Positions 1 to 8,048 of a DNA stretch of 64,000 nucleotides are shown in pieces. This DNA is from Rhizobium mongolense subsp. loessense (GTDB lineage: Bacteria; Pseudomonadota; Alphaproteobacteria; Rhizobiales; Rhizobiaceae): assembly GCF_900099775.1 (NCBI RefSeq), contig NZ_FMTM01000008.1, positions 62,001 to 126,000 of the forward strand. The letters run 5' to 3'. Within the stretch, counting starts at the first letter, position 1. The number at the start of each line of letters is the position of its first letter. Made by a program: the position numbers and the translations under genes. Under the pieces are notes generated by a model. The model made no database searches, was not told the origin of the DNA, and saw only the letters and a list, made by a program, of their open reading frames with translations.

Positions 1-102
1 TCGCAAAGCCGGTGCCTAGCGAACTGAGTAGTACGAGCAGCCTTCCAGGCCTTGAGGCCGTAGCATTTGCGATACTTCTTTGCCTTAGTCGACCTGTGGT
101 CC

Positions 103-127
103 GGAACCTTGGATTCGGTCACACGTT
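103..127 (+). promoter_or_regulatory. sigma-EcfG type general stress promoter
   Basis: The sequence shows GGAAC at 103-107, a 16-base spacer and CGTT at 124-127, with the ATG of the DUF3606 gene 29 bases downstream. GGAAC-N16/17-CGTT is the known consensus of the alphaproteobacterial general stress sigma factor EcfG (RpoE4). That this promoter is active is inferred from the match and its position. Confidence 0.7.
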
Positions 128-155
128 CAGCACCTGCAGTGGAAGGAGGACCCCA

Positions 156-338
156 ATGGCAGACGACAAGAGCAAGCGTGGCAAGCCTGACCGGAGCCGA
201 GTAGCGGCTGGTGAGCCGTACGAGGTGAATTATTTTGCCCGAAAGCACCGCATCTCAAAGGAACAGGCTGAGAAGATAGTGAAGAAACACGGGCGTGATC
301 GTGAGGCCGCAAACAAGGCGGCAGAAAAGATAAAATAG
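156..338 (+). CDS. DUF3606 domain small protein
   Basis: This 60-residue, very basic and hydrophilic protein has the DUF3606 pattern: a lysine-rich start, a V-N-Y-F segment near residue 25 and a helix with KEQAEKIVKKHG near residues 35-46, ending in a Lys/Ala-rich tail. The ATG at 156 follows GGAAGGAGG with suitable spacing. The frame is open further upstream, but those codons run through the promoter, so the short form is preferred. The biochemical role of DUF3606 proteins is not established. Many rhizobial copies belong to stress regulons, and the EcfG-type promoter directly upstream fits that. It sits in the accessory strip beside tRNA-Lys. Confidence 0.8.
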   Translation: MADDKSKRGKPDRSRVAAGEPYEVNYFARKHRISKEQAEKIVKKHGRDREAANKAAEKIK

Positions 339-343
339 CAAAA

Positions 344-380
344 GCGGCAGGGAGCCTGCGTTACAAGCTCGACTTGCCGC
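344..380 (+). terminator. possible hairpin after the DUF3606 gene
   Basis: GCGGCAGG at 344-351 can pair, with one G-T wobble, with CTTGCCGC at 373-380, just after the DUF3606 stop codon. No T-run follows, so termination here is uncertain. Confidence 0.3.
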
Positions 381-400
381 AGATCACCTATCGCGGAGGA

Positions 401-443
401 GGCGCGCCAGGCGATGGGTGTACGACGCAAAAAAAGGCGCGCC
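401..443. repeat. pair of GGCGCGCC palindromes
   Basis: The 8-base palindrome GGCGCGCC occurs at 401-408 and again at 436-443, 27 bases apart. As palindromes the two copies can also pair with each other as a stem. The second copy is followed by an AT-rich stretch (about 447-480) rich in T-runs, so the structure could terminate transcription rightward. Confidence 0.45.
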
Positions 444-517
444 AACACATCTTATTTTATTTATTTCTAAATTATACTTTGGTATAGGTCTCCCCAACTG
501 TATGGGAGGAGTAACGT

Positions 518-703
518 ATGCAGCGAGTTGAACCGAATAACGTCGGCACCGGAACCACGACCCGTGTTTGGTCGGTCAAGGATTTCTCCAAACGGCGCCG
601 ACTTAAGGAGGAGGAAGAGGCTCGATTGCTAAAATTGTTTGGACCATTCGCGTCCGCCAGCGAATTGCTGCACAACGCACCACGAGAGCCGCGGTGGCGG
701 TAG
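518..703 (+). CDS. small conserved-looking hypothetical protein
   Basis: This 61-residue product has a good ribosome-binding site (GGGAGGAG, 7-8 bases before ATG). It reads as a W-S-x-x-D-F-S segment near residues 18-25, a charged helix rich in Arg/Lys/Glu (residues 26-38), L-L-K-L-F-G-P near 37-43, and a basic tail. I recall similar short unassigned proteins in rhizobial genomes but cannot name a function. The last codons lie opposite the start of the decayed Toprim sequence, yet the basic end looks natural rather than truncated. It lies in accessory DNA between the DUF3606 gene and tRNA-Lys. Confidence 0.55.
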   Translation: MQRVEPNNVGTGTTTRVWSVKDFSKRRRLKEEEEARLLKLFGPFASASELLHNAPREPRWR

Positions 704-707
704 GGTT

Positions 708-1020
708 CGGGACAGTCCCAGCGATCCACGCGAGTTTGAACGTCCGCGGATCGACAGCTGCCCAAATGGAGAAGGCCGCGCAATGGCGGCCTCTTTCGCC
801 TGCGGCGTCGTTGTCTGCGAGGACGTAAACCGTGCGACCGGACAGCGCCGACAGATCCTCTGGCCAAGCCAGCCCCAAACGGGTTCAGCTTGCACTGTCA
901 GTCGCACTGAGTTCGTCGGCATCATCGTGGACATCAATGTCCATGACGCGCCAGCCGACCCAGCCCCGGACTGCTGCCATGCGGTTGGCCGCCGAGCGCT
1001 CAAACGCGCGCTACGTGGTC
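708..1020 (-). pseudogene. decayed Toprim-domain protein
   Basis: Read on the minus strand, one frame contains GRTVYVLADNDAAGERG (about 840-790), which matches the Toprim signature of primase-like and plasmid replication proteins (acidic D-N-D followed by G). The preceding sequence on the same strand, ending in GWRVMDIDVHDDADELS (about 980-920), lies in another stretch broken by a stop. There is no start, no full domain, and several frame changes, so this is a remnant. Toprim-helicase genes of this kind are common in integrated elements, which fits the nearby tRNA gene and HTH remnant. Confidence 0.55.
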
Positions 1021-1089
1021 AGGTTTCTTGATCATTGTGAAAGCGCGAACTTCGGCCAACGTCAGGCCCCTCGACTGCCATTGAAATGC

Positions 1090-1300
1090 GCATGAATCAG
1101 TGAATGCGATTGCTTATTGTCGGTGTCTGGCACGGCGATGTCCAATGAATGGCACGCTCGGGTACGCGCGCACTCCGCCATCCAAGCATCGAGAGCCGCG
1201 GTCGAGTCTTGAAGTAGGTCGGCCCTCCACCAAAATGGCGAAGCTTGTCGCCAGAGCGGCGGTCGTTGCGAATGAAGTTGGAACTTCAAGGCTCCTGATT
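1090..1300 (-). pseudogene. decayed excisionase-like HTH protein
   Basis: On the minus strand one frame reads KLRHFGGGPTYFK (about 1245-1205). After a frame change it continues as AALDAWMAECART (about 1198-1160). The pair F-G-G-G-P-x-Y-F-K followed by D-A-W-M is typical of the C-terminal half of AlpA/excisionase-type helix-turn-helix proteins. The recognition-helix part upstream is not readable. This is a broken gene of a former integrated element. Confidence 0.5.
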
Positions 1301-1520
1301 CTCGATCGGATCAACCTTCTATCGTTACGCGATTTATTAGAAGAATATCTTGGACAGGATATTGAACCATTTAGGAAACATCATTCGGATCGGCCGATTC
1401 CCGCTGTTAGAAACATGCAATTTTATTACTGGCGGACTCGAAAAACCCACCGCGTGGCTATTCGGTGGCGAGTGGAGCAATCATAAAAGATCTGAATTTC
1501 CACCAAGATATTGAAAGGCT
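1301..1520. other. AT-richer stretch with no recognisable gene
   Basis: Between the HTH remnant and the 3' end of tRNA-Lys the DNA is less GC-rich than the core genome. An open frame runs through it on the plus strand (1100-1486), but its composition is not protein-like and I recognise nothing in it. The position immediately after a tRNA 3' end is where the integrase gene of an element would usually lie. Confidence 0.5.
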
Positions 1521-1596
1521 TGGTGAGAGCGATGGGGCTCGAACCCATGACCTACTGATTAAAAGTCAGTTGCTCTACCAGCTGAGCTACGCTCTC
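1521..1596 (-). tRNA. tRNA-Lys (anticodon TTT)
   Basis: The minus strand from 1596 to 1521 folds as a standard tRNA. The acceptor stem GAGAGCG pairs with CGCTCTC, the D-arm contains AGCTCAGCTGGTAGAGC, the anticodon loop is CTTTTAA with anticodon TTT, the T-arm contains GGTTCGAGCC, and the discriminator A and CCA are encoded at 1524-1521. The length is 76 bases. The 3' end faces the accessory strip, so it may have served as an integration site. Confidence 0.97.
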
Positions 1597-1790
1597 CCTT
1601 GACGCCTTGAACTCAAAAACAGCCCCGGCCGGAAGTGCGCGGAACATATGCAGGCGACTTATTGCGGTCAACCGAAAAATCGCCCTTTTTCGCGGCGTTA
1701 GGCATATTTCTTGCCGCGGCTCGAAAAGGTGATTGGCATTCGGTGGATTGCGGCGCTAAACATCCGCCAGATTGCAGCCGGAGAGAATGC

Positions 1791-2540
1791 GTGTCGATTG
1801 CCGATATTTCCCTGTTGAGCGCCCTGCTTGCGGGTGCCCTCTCCTTTCTCTCTCCCTGCGTGCTTCCCCTCGTTCCGCCCTATCTCTGCTACATGGCAGG
1901 CATATCCGTCGAGCAGTTCCGGGGCGGCAATGCTGTTGCGGTTGCGCCCGATGTTCGGCGCGGGGTGCTGTTTTCGGCGCTGTTCTTCACGCTCGGGTTC
2001 GCCACGGTCTTCGTCGCGCTCGGCGCCGGCGCTTCCAGCATCGGAATGCTGCTGCGCCAGCATTTGGATCTTCTGGCAAAGGTCGGCGGCCTCATCATCA
2101 TCATCATGGGACTGAACTTCCTCGGCGTCTTCCGAATCGGGCTTTTCGCGCGCGAGGCCCGTTTCCAAAGCGGTGGCAAGCCGGCGACGCTGACCGGCGC
2201 CTATATCATGGGACTTGCCTTCGCCTTCGGCTGGACGCCCTGCATCGGGCCGGTGCTCGGCGCCATTCTGGGGGTTGCGGCATCGCGCGAGACCGTTGGC
2301 TCCGGCGCAGGGCTCCTCGCCGTCTATTCGCTCGGCCTCGCTATTCCGTTTTGGATCGCCGCCGGCTTTTCCGGTGCATTCATGAAGTTTCTGGCGCGCT
2401 TCCGCCGCCATCTCGGCACAATCGAAAAGATCATGGGGGGCTTCCTCGTGCTCACGGGGCTCGCCTTCATCTTCGGTTTCGTCAGCGATACTGCCATTTG
2501 GTTCCAGCAGACCTTTCCGATCCTGATGCGGATTGGCTAA
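1791..2540 (+). CDS. ccdA: cytochrome c biogenesis protein CcdA
   Basis: CcdA is an inner-membrane protein that moves reducing equivalents from cytoplasmic thioredoxin to periplasmic thiol proteins needed for cytochrome c assembly. The 249-residue product is mostly hydrophobic, with about six membrane segments. It carries the two redox motifs S-P-C-V-L-P (Cys about 23) and W-T-P-C-I-G-P (Cys about 151), one in each half. The GTG start at 1791 is preceded by GGAGAG at a good distance and gives the normal family length; an in-frame ATG at 1635 would add an unlikely hydrophilic extension. It converges with the ubiH-like gene downstream. Confidence 0.93.
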   Translation: MSIADISLLSALLAGALSFLSPCVLPLVPPYLCYMAGISVEQFRGGNAVAVAPDVRRGVLFSALFFTLGFATVFVALGAGASSIGMLLRQHLDLLAKVGGLIIIIMGLNFLGVFRIGLFAREARFQSGGKPATLTGAYIMGLAFAFGWTPCIGPVLGAILGVAASRETVGSGAGLLAVYSLGLAIPFWIAAGFSGAFMKFLARFRRHLGTIEKIMGGFLVLTGLAFIFGFVSDTAIWFQQTFPILMRIG

Positions 2541-2599
2541 AGGCAGCACATCATAGCCTGCCTTGCAAAGAGTAAGCCGCCGTACAGGTCGCAATCAGA

Positions 2600-3808
2600 T
2601 CAGCCTTTCTTCCGGCTGAACCTTTCCCGCAAGGCAGTAGGAATATCCCGCAATCCGCGGCCAGGCTCGATGCCTTCGCGCATGACAACGCTGCGTAGCG
2701 GCGGAAACGCCGAGAGGATGTGGAGGCCCGCGGCGCGCAGCATCTGCACCGGCAGGAAACCCGAAAGAAGCGAGCGGTTCAGCAAATCGACGCTGACCGT
2801 TCGCGTCATGATGTCGGCGCGGCGCCTGCGGTCGAAGCGATCGCCCGAATCGGCTGGTATCGGCAGTTCGGCCCGGTCGCAGAGAATGTCCGTCAGCGCC
2901 ATTATATCGCGCAGGCTGAGATTGAGGCCCTGGGCCCCGATCGGCGGGAAGACGTGCGCGGCCTCCCCGATCAGCGCCATCCGGCCCTTGCCGAAGCGGT
3001 GCGCCATCATGCCCGAAAGGGGCCAAATCTGGACGCCTTCCTCGACACTCACCTTTCCGAGCAGCGACTGCATCCGCTCTTCGACGACGTTGCTCAATTC
3101 GGCAAGCGACAATTCGAGGCCAGCGGCGGCATCCGACGGATTCTGTACCCAGACCAGGCTAGAGCGGTTGCCGCGCAAGGGCACCTGGGTAAAGGGGCCA
3201 CATTCGGTGTGAAATTCCGTCGAGGTGTTCTCGTGCGGCAGCGAATGGCTGAAATTCAGTACCATGGCCGACTGCGGATAGGACCAGTTGCGTGCGCCAA
3301 TGCCGGCTTTTTCCCTAAGCTTCGATTTGCGACCGTCGGCGCCAACAGCAAAATCTGCAGACAACATCTCGCCGCCCGCCAGCATAATCGAAACATTCAC
3401 GCCGATATCAATGCTGTCAGCAAAAGCAGTGAAGCGCGTGATATTGCCTTCGATGGCGACCGCCGCCTCGAGCACGTCGGTCAACGCCTTGTTCGGGAAG
3501 TTGTAGCCGAAGGCGTCAAGCCCGACTTCAACCGAGCGGAACGTCGTGGTCGGTGCACGCAGCAGGCGATGTGTGCCGTCGATGATGCGCATGCTTTTCA
3601 GCGGCGCGGTCTCGGGCTTCAGTTTTTCCCAGAGCGCCAGGCGATCGAGGAAGCGGATTGACTGATCCATCAGCGCCGTCGTGCGCCGGTCCTCGGTCGC
3701 GGCGGGAGGGGCAATCAGCGCCACGCCGCGGCCGCCGCGGGCCAGTGCGATCGCAGCCACCATGCCGGCGAGACCGCCACCGATCACCGCCACTTCGAAA
3801 TGTTTCAT
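2600..3808 (-). CDS. UbiH/COQ6-family FAD-dependent monooxygenase
   Basis: This 402-residue flavoprotein belongs to the UbiH/UbiF/COQ6 family, which hydroxylates the aromatic ring during ubiquinone synthesis. The FAD-binding GGGLAG motif is at residues 10-15, the second FAD/NADPH motif (G-A-D-G-R) near 157, and GEAAHVFPPIGAQGLN near 281-296. The gene follows the DUF934 gene by 36 bases on the same strand and may be read with the sulfur operon, although the function is unrelated. Alphaproteobacteria often use a broad-specificity UbiL-type enzyme, so the exact ring position cannot be read from the sequence. Confidence 0.85.
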   Translation of the reverse strand: MKHFEVAVIGGGLAGMVAAIALARGGRGVALIAPPAATEDRRTTALMDQSIRFLDRLALWEKLKPETAPLKSMRIIDGTHRLLRAPTTTFRSVEVGLDAFGYNFPNKALTDVLEAAVAIEGNITRFTAFADSIDIGVNVSIMLAGGEMLSADFAVGADGRKSKLREKAGIGARNWSYPQSAMVLNFSHSLPHENTSTEFHTECGPFTQVPLRGNRSSLVWVQNPSDAAAGLELSLAELSNVVEERMQSLLGKVSVEEGVQIWPLSGMMAHRFGKGRMALIGEAAHVFPPIGAQGLNLSLRDIMALTDILCDRAELPIPADSGDRFDRRRRADIMTRTVSVDLLNRSLLSGFLPVQMLRAAGLHILSAFPPLRSVVMREGIEPGRGLRDIPTALRERFSRKKG

Positions 3809-3844
3809 TGCATCGCTTCCGTCATCAGAGACGGCGAGCCGGCA

Positions 3845-4357
3845 TTATGCCGCCGGCTTCGCCTGACGGCGCCAACTATAGCCCTTGCCGACCTCCGCGT
3901 CACGCACAGCCGGCTGATAATGATGGGGAATTCCGGGCAGCCGGTTCTCGGAAAGCCGCTTGATCGCCGTTTCATTGGTCACGGCGAAGCTGTCGATCCC
4001 GACGCGCAGCATCAACGGGATCTGGTCGATCAGCACATCACCTACCGCCCGCAATTCGTTGGCATAACCCAGTCGCTCGCGCAGCAGCGAAGCATGGCTG
4101 AAAGCACGGCCGTCGCTGAATGCCGGAAAAGCAACGGCGACGATATCGAGACGATCGAGGTAAGGCTCGAGCTTGCGAACGTCGTCGGCGGGCTTGATGA
4201 GCACACCAAACCCGACATCGTTGCTCTCTCCGGCCCTGGCGATCAGATCGTCGAGGCCGAGCAGAGGTTTCTGATCTTCGGTCGCTTTCACCTCATCGCT
4301 CTCGATCACCCAGGGATCGTTGGCGACGAAACCGGCTTCTCTCCAAATCTTCGTCAT
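3845..4357 (-). CDS. DUF934 protein of the sulfite reductase operon
   Basis: This 170-residue protein matches the DUF934 family, which is found almost only beside assimilatory sulfite reductase and APS reductase genes. The central part (L-D-I-V-A-V-A-F-P-A-F-S-D-G-R, about residues 70-85) and the R-x-G-I/V-D-S-F segment towards the end are typical. No catalytic role is proven; an accessory function in sulfate reduction is inferred from gene neighbourhood. Two adjacent ATG codons (4360 and 4357) follow AAGGAGGGG. The second has the better spacing. The ribosome-binding site overlaps the cysI stop codon, so translation is probably coupled. Confidence 0.85.
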   Translation of the reverse strand: MTKIWREAGFVANDPWVIESDEVKATEDQKPLLGLDDLIARAGESNDVGFGVLIKPADDVRKLEPYLDRLDIVAVAFPAFSDGRAFSHASLLRERLGYANELRAVGDVLIDQIPLMLRVGIDSFAVTNETAIKRLSENRLPGIPHHYQPAVRDAEVGKGYSWRRQAKPAA

Positions 4358-4367
4358 CATCCCCTCC

Positions 4368-6038
4368 TTATGCCGCTTCCGCAGCCGCGCCATAGAGCGC
4401 ATCCTTGAAAGGCTGCGGACCGACGCGGCGATAAGCTGCAAGAAAGGTTTCAGACTGGTCCCGGCGGATGCCTAGATAGGTATCGACGATCGTCTCGATC
4501 GCGTCCGTCACCTTGTCCGGTTCGAACCCGCGGCCGATGATCTCGCCGATCGAGGTGTGTTCGTCGCCGGAGCCGCCAAGCGTGATCTGATAGAGTTCGG
4601 CGCCCTTCTTCTCGACGCCGAGCAGGCCAATATGGCCGACATGGTGATGCCCGCAGGCGTTGATGCAGCCTGAGATCTTGATCTTCAGTTCACCGATCTC
4701 CGCCTGACGCGCCGGATCGCCAAATCGCTTGGAAATCTCCTGGGCAACCGGAATGGAGCGCGCATTGGCGAGCGCGCAATAGTCCAGCCCCGGACAGGCA
4801 ATGATATCCGTGATGAGGCCGGCATTGGCAGTTTCCAGGCCAGCCGTGACCAGGCCGCGATAGACTGCTTCCAGATCGCCCAGCGCCACGTGCGGCAGGA
4901 TGAGGTTCTGTTCGTGGCTCACGCGGATTTCGTCGAAGGCATATTCCTCGGCGATTTCGGCAACGGCATCCATCTGCGCGTCAGAGGCATCACCCGGGAT
5001 GCCGCCGATCGGCTTCAGTGAGATCGTCACCATGCCGTAATCGGGGTTCTTGTGGGGCGCTACATTCTGCTGCACCCAGCGGGCAAATGCCGGATCGGCC
5101 TTCTTCCAGCGGGCAAGGTTCTCCCAGCCTTCGGCGCGTTCCGGCAGCGCGGGCGGCGCGAAATAGGCGGCGATCGCCTGGACGTCCTTCTCCGGCAGCT
5201 TGAGCTCGGTATCCTTGAGCTGCACGAACTCAGCCTCGACCTGACGCGCCAGTTCCTCGGCACCGGTCTCGTGCACGAGTATCTTGATGCGCGCCTTGTA
5301 CTTGTTGTCGCGGCGGCCGTGCAGATTGTAAACGCGCATGATCGCGGTCGTGTAGGACAGCAGGTCCTCTTCCGGCAGGAAGTCGCGGATCAGCTTGGCG
5401 ACCATTGGCGTGCGGCCCTGGCCGCCGCCGACGTAAACGGCAAAGCCGATCTCGTCCTTGTCGTTCTTCTTCAGATGCAGGCCAATATCGTGGACCTGGA
5501 TCGCCGCGCGGTCGCGCTCGGCGCCGGTGACGGCGATCTTGAACTTGCGCGGCAGGAACGAGAATTCCGGATGCACAGACGACCACTGGCGCAGGATTTC
5601 CGCATAGGGACGCGGGTCGGCGACTTCGTCCGCCGCGGCACCGGCGAAATGATCCGCCGTGACATTGCGAATGCAGTTGCCGGAGGTCTGCATGGCATGC
5701 ATCTCAACCGTCGCAAGTTCGGCAAGCACATCCGGCATGTCGGAGAGCTTCGGCCAGTTGAACTGCAGGTTCTGGCGGGTCGTGAAGTGGCCGTAGCCGC
5801 GGTCGTAGGTGCGGGCGATATGGGCGAGCATGCGCATCTGACGCGAGGAGAGCGTGCCGTAGGGGATGGCGATGCGCAGCATGTAGGCATGGAGCTGCAA
5901 ATAGACACCGTTCATCAGGCGCAGCGGCTTGAACGCATCCTCGGCAAGCTCACCGGACAGACGGCGCTGGACCTGGTCGCGAAACTGCTCGACGCGCTCG
6001 GCGACAAAGGCGTGGTCAAATTCGTCGTAACGGTACAT
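4368..6038 (-). CDS. cysI: assimilatory sulfite reductase, siroheme subunit
   Basis: This 556-residue enzyme reduces sulfite to sulfide with six electrons in cysteine synthesis. The siroheme and 4Fe-4S ligands are visible as C-P-G-L-D-Y-C (about residues 413-419) and G-C-I-N-A-C-G-H-H-H (about 456-465). Two nitrite/sulfite reductase ferredoxin-like half domains and the R-Q-N-L-Q-F-N-W segment (about 88-95) are in the usual order. It lies in one operon with cysG, which makes its siroheme, and with the DUF2849 and DUF934 genes. A related siroheme nitrite reductase is the alternative, but this context favours sulfite. Confidence 0.92.
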   Translation of the reverse strand: MYRYDEFDHAFVAERVEQFRDQVQRRLSGELAEDAFKPLRLMNGVYLQLHAYMLRIAIPYGTLSSRQMRMLAHIARTYDRGYGHFTTRQNLQFNWPKLSDMPDVLAELATVEMHAMQTSGNCIRNVTADHFAGAAADEVADPRPYAEILRQWSSVHPEFSFLPRKFKIAVTGAERDRAAIQVHDIGLHLKKNDKDEIGFAVYVGGGQGRTPMVAKLIRDFLPEEDLLSYTTAIMRVYNLHGRRDNKYKARIKILVHETGAEELARQVEAEFVQLKDTELKLPEKDVQAIAAYFAPPALPERAEGWENLARWKKADPAFARWVQQNVAPHKNPDYGMVTISLKPIGGIPGDASDAQMDAVAEIAEEYAFDEIRVSHEQNLILPHVALGDLEAVYRGLVTAGLETANAGLITDIIACPGLDYCALANARSIPVAQEISKRFGDPARQAEIGELKIKISGCINACGHHHVGHIGLLGVEKKGAELYQITLGGSGDEHTSIGEIIGRGFEPDKVTDAIETIVDTYLGIRRDQSETFLAAYRRVGPQPFKDALYGAAAEAA

Positions 6039-6046
6039 CAGCTTCC

Positions 6047-6361
6047 TCAGACTGCAATGAATTCGGGATCGGCCGGCTTATAGCCCGGCGCATAATCCAT
6101 GGTCGGGCCCTGGGCGCGGATGCGCTCGCGAAGGCGCAGTGGCCATAGAACTCCGTTGTTTTCCTGAACTTCGATGACGGCCACGTCAACGACCTTGTTG
6201 TCGGCATAGGATTTCTTGCCGATCTCTTCCAGAGCCGTCACGGCCTCGGCATGGCGGGCGACGAGCGCATTCTGCAGCGAGGTTACCCATTCGCCGCTGG
6301 CGTCAAGCCAGACGGCCACGCCGTCCGTCAGCCTGTTTGCGGTCAGAACCTTGTCGACCAT
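6047..6361 (-). CDS. DUF2849 protein of the sulfite reductase operon
   Basis: This 104-residue hydrophilic protein matches DUF2849, a small family seen between cysG and cysI in alphaproteobacteria. It has N-terminal L-T-A-N-R-L-x-D-G-x-V-V/A-W-L and a C-terminal R-E-R-I-R-A-x-G-P-T-x-D-Y segment. Its function is unknown; a helper role for sulfite reductase is inferred from the fixed neighbourhood. The ATG comes two bases after the cysG stop and its ribosome-binding site (AAGGAG) lies inside the end of cysG. It precedes cysI by 8 bases. Confidence 0.85.
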   Translation of the reverse strand: MVDKVLTANRLTDGVAVWLDASGEWVTSLQNALVARHAEAVTALEEIGKKSYADNKVVDVAVIEVQENNGVLWPLRLRERIRAQGPTMDYAPGYKPADPEFIAV

Positions 6362-6363
6362 GT

Positions 6364-7800
6364 TCAGCTCCTTGCAAATTCCGGCGCGGTCGCCTTATGG
6401 CGCACCAGTGGCTCGGACAGTTCGAAATTAGCGCCTGCGACAGCATCGCCGATAATGACCATGACCGGCCCGGTCAACTCGTCACGATGCTGCAAGTCGG
6501 GAAGATCGCGCAGAATGCCGTGCAGTAGGCGACGGTCCGCACGGCTGGCATTCTCGACGACGGCAACGGTCGTCTCGGCAGGAAGCCCAGCGCTCATCAG
6601 CCGCTCGGAGACCGAGGCTGCGACGGTACGTCCCATATAGACGGCGATCGTCGCGCCGGACACGGCAAGGCTTGCCCAATCGGGCAGCACGTCACCGGTC
6701 AGATCATGCCCGGTCGTGAAGACCAGCGACGAGGCAACGCCGCGCAGCGTCAGCGGCAGCTCGAAATCGGCCGCAGCGGCGAAAGCGGAAGTGATGCCCG
6801 GAACGACCTCGTAGCCGATGCCCGCGGCACGCAGCGCCGCCATCTCTTCCCCTGCCCGCCCATAGACCAGCGGATCGCCGGATTTCAGGCGCACGACGCG
6901 CTTGCCCTGGCGTCCAAGCTGGACAAGCAGATCGTTGATCTCTTCCTGCGATTTCGAATGGCAACCCTTGCGCTTGCCGACCGCAAGGCGCTCGGCATCG
7001 CGGCGGCCCATATCGACGATCGCCTGCGGCACCAGTGCATCGAAAACGATGACGTCGGCTTCCATCATCACGCGCTGGGCGCGCAAGGTCAGCAGATCTT
7101 CCGCTCCAGGACCGGCACCGACGAGCCAGACGCGGCCGTCAACCCTTTTCGTCGGGCGCAGGAGGCCGTTTGCGGCACGCCGCGCTTCGGGAAGATTGCC
7201 GTTTGCAACGGCGTCCGCCACTCGACCAGAGAAGAAGCGGCGCCAGAAGACCCTTCTGGCCACGCCGCGCGGAACGCAATGTTCGACGGTCCTGCGGTAG
7301 CTCGTCGCAAGATCGGCCAGGCGGCCGAGCGACGGAGAAAGCAACTGATCGACCTGCGCACGGATCATCTGGGCGAGCACCGGACCTGCACCTTCCGTGC
7401 CGATCGCAACGGCGACCGGCGCGCGATTGACGAGAGCGGGGGTGAAGAAATCGCAATAGTCCGGCTGGTCTACTGCGTTGGCCGGAATTCTGACCGCCCG
7501 GGCAGCTTCCACGACCGCGCGATCTTCGGCAGCATTGCCGGTTGCAGCAAAAACAAGAGTCGCACCGTCCACCTGCTGGGGCGAGAAAGCACCACGAACC
7601 GTTTCGATGCGATTGGAAATCAGGAACGAATGATAATCAGCCTCGGGATGGTCGGCATAAGCAACAACGCGAGCGCGCGTGTTCAGCAGGAGGCGCACCT
7701 TTGCGAAGGCCTCGTCTCCATTGCCGAAAACGGCTGCGATCCGCCCTTCCACACGGAAGAATGCGGGAAACACCGATAGCTGTTCGCTGCTGGAAGGCAT
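6364..7800 (-). CDS. cysG: siroheme synthase CysG
   Basis: CysG makes siroheme from uroporphyrinogen III: it methylates twice with SAM, oxidises with NAD and inserts iron. The 478-residue product has an N-terminal NAD-binding ferrochelatase/dehydrogenase half (to about residue 200) and a C-terminal uroporphyrin-III C-methyltransferase half. The latter has VWLVGAGPGAEDLLTLRA near 223-240 and the V-x-L-K-x-G-D-P-x-x-Y/F-G-R-x-x-E-E motif near 298-315. The ATG at 7800 is placed 6 bases after GTGGA; an ATG two codons earlier is possible. It is the first gene of the sulfite reduction operon. Confidence 0.92.
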   Translation of the reverse strand: MPSSSEQLSVFPAFFRVEGRIAAVFGNGDEAFAKVRLLLNTRARVVAYADHPEADYHSFLISNRIETVRGAFSPQQVDGATLVFAATGNAAEDRAVVEAARAVRIPANAVDQPDYCDFFTPALVNRAPVAVAIGTEGAGPVLAQMIRAQVDQLLSPSLGRLADLATSYRRTVEHCVPRGVARRVFWRRFFSGRVADAVANGNLPEARRAANGLLRPTKRVDGRVWLVGAGPGAEDLLTLRAQRVMMEADVIVFDALVPQAIVDMGRRDAERLAVGKRKGCHSKSQEEINDLLVQLGRQGKRVVRLKSGDPLVYGRAGEEMAALRAAGIGYEVVPGITSAFAAAADFELPLTLRGVASSLVFTTGHDLTGDVLPDWASLAVSGATIAVYMGRTVAASVSERLMSAGLPAETTVAVVENASRADRRLLHGILRDLPDLQHRDELTGPVMVIIGDAVAGANFELSEPLVRHKATAPEFARS

Positions 7801-8048
7801 TATCATTCCACTTCGAAGTTGGCCGACTATGCCTTTTAAGGTCAACGGATTGAAGAAACAGAAATTCGAAAGCCCCGCTGAGCGCGTATTCTTTTGCTCG
7901 CCTTCTCAAGGATTTGAGAAAAGTCGCCCGGTCGTTTGAAAATGCTGCTGCAGGGCATCAAAGGTGGTGACAAATGCGCAGAATCGGCGGGATCATGCAT
8001 TTCGCTTCTCGGTGGCAAACGGTAAACTGCAAGAAACAGGAGAACACC

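Noticed and set aside
1100-1486. 128-codon open frame near tRNA-Lys
   Set aside because: It runs across the HTH remnant on the opposite strand, has no convincing ribosome-binding site and no recognisable domain.
1698-2594. 298-codon open frame opposite ccdA
   Set aside because: It is antisense to the clear membrane protein CcdA, and its Glu/Gly/His-rich product has no family features.
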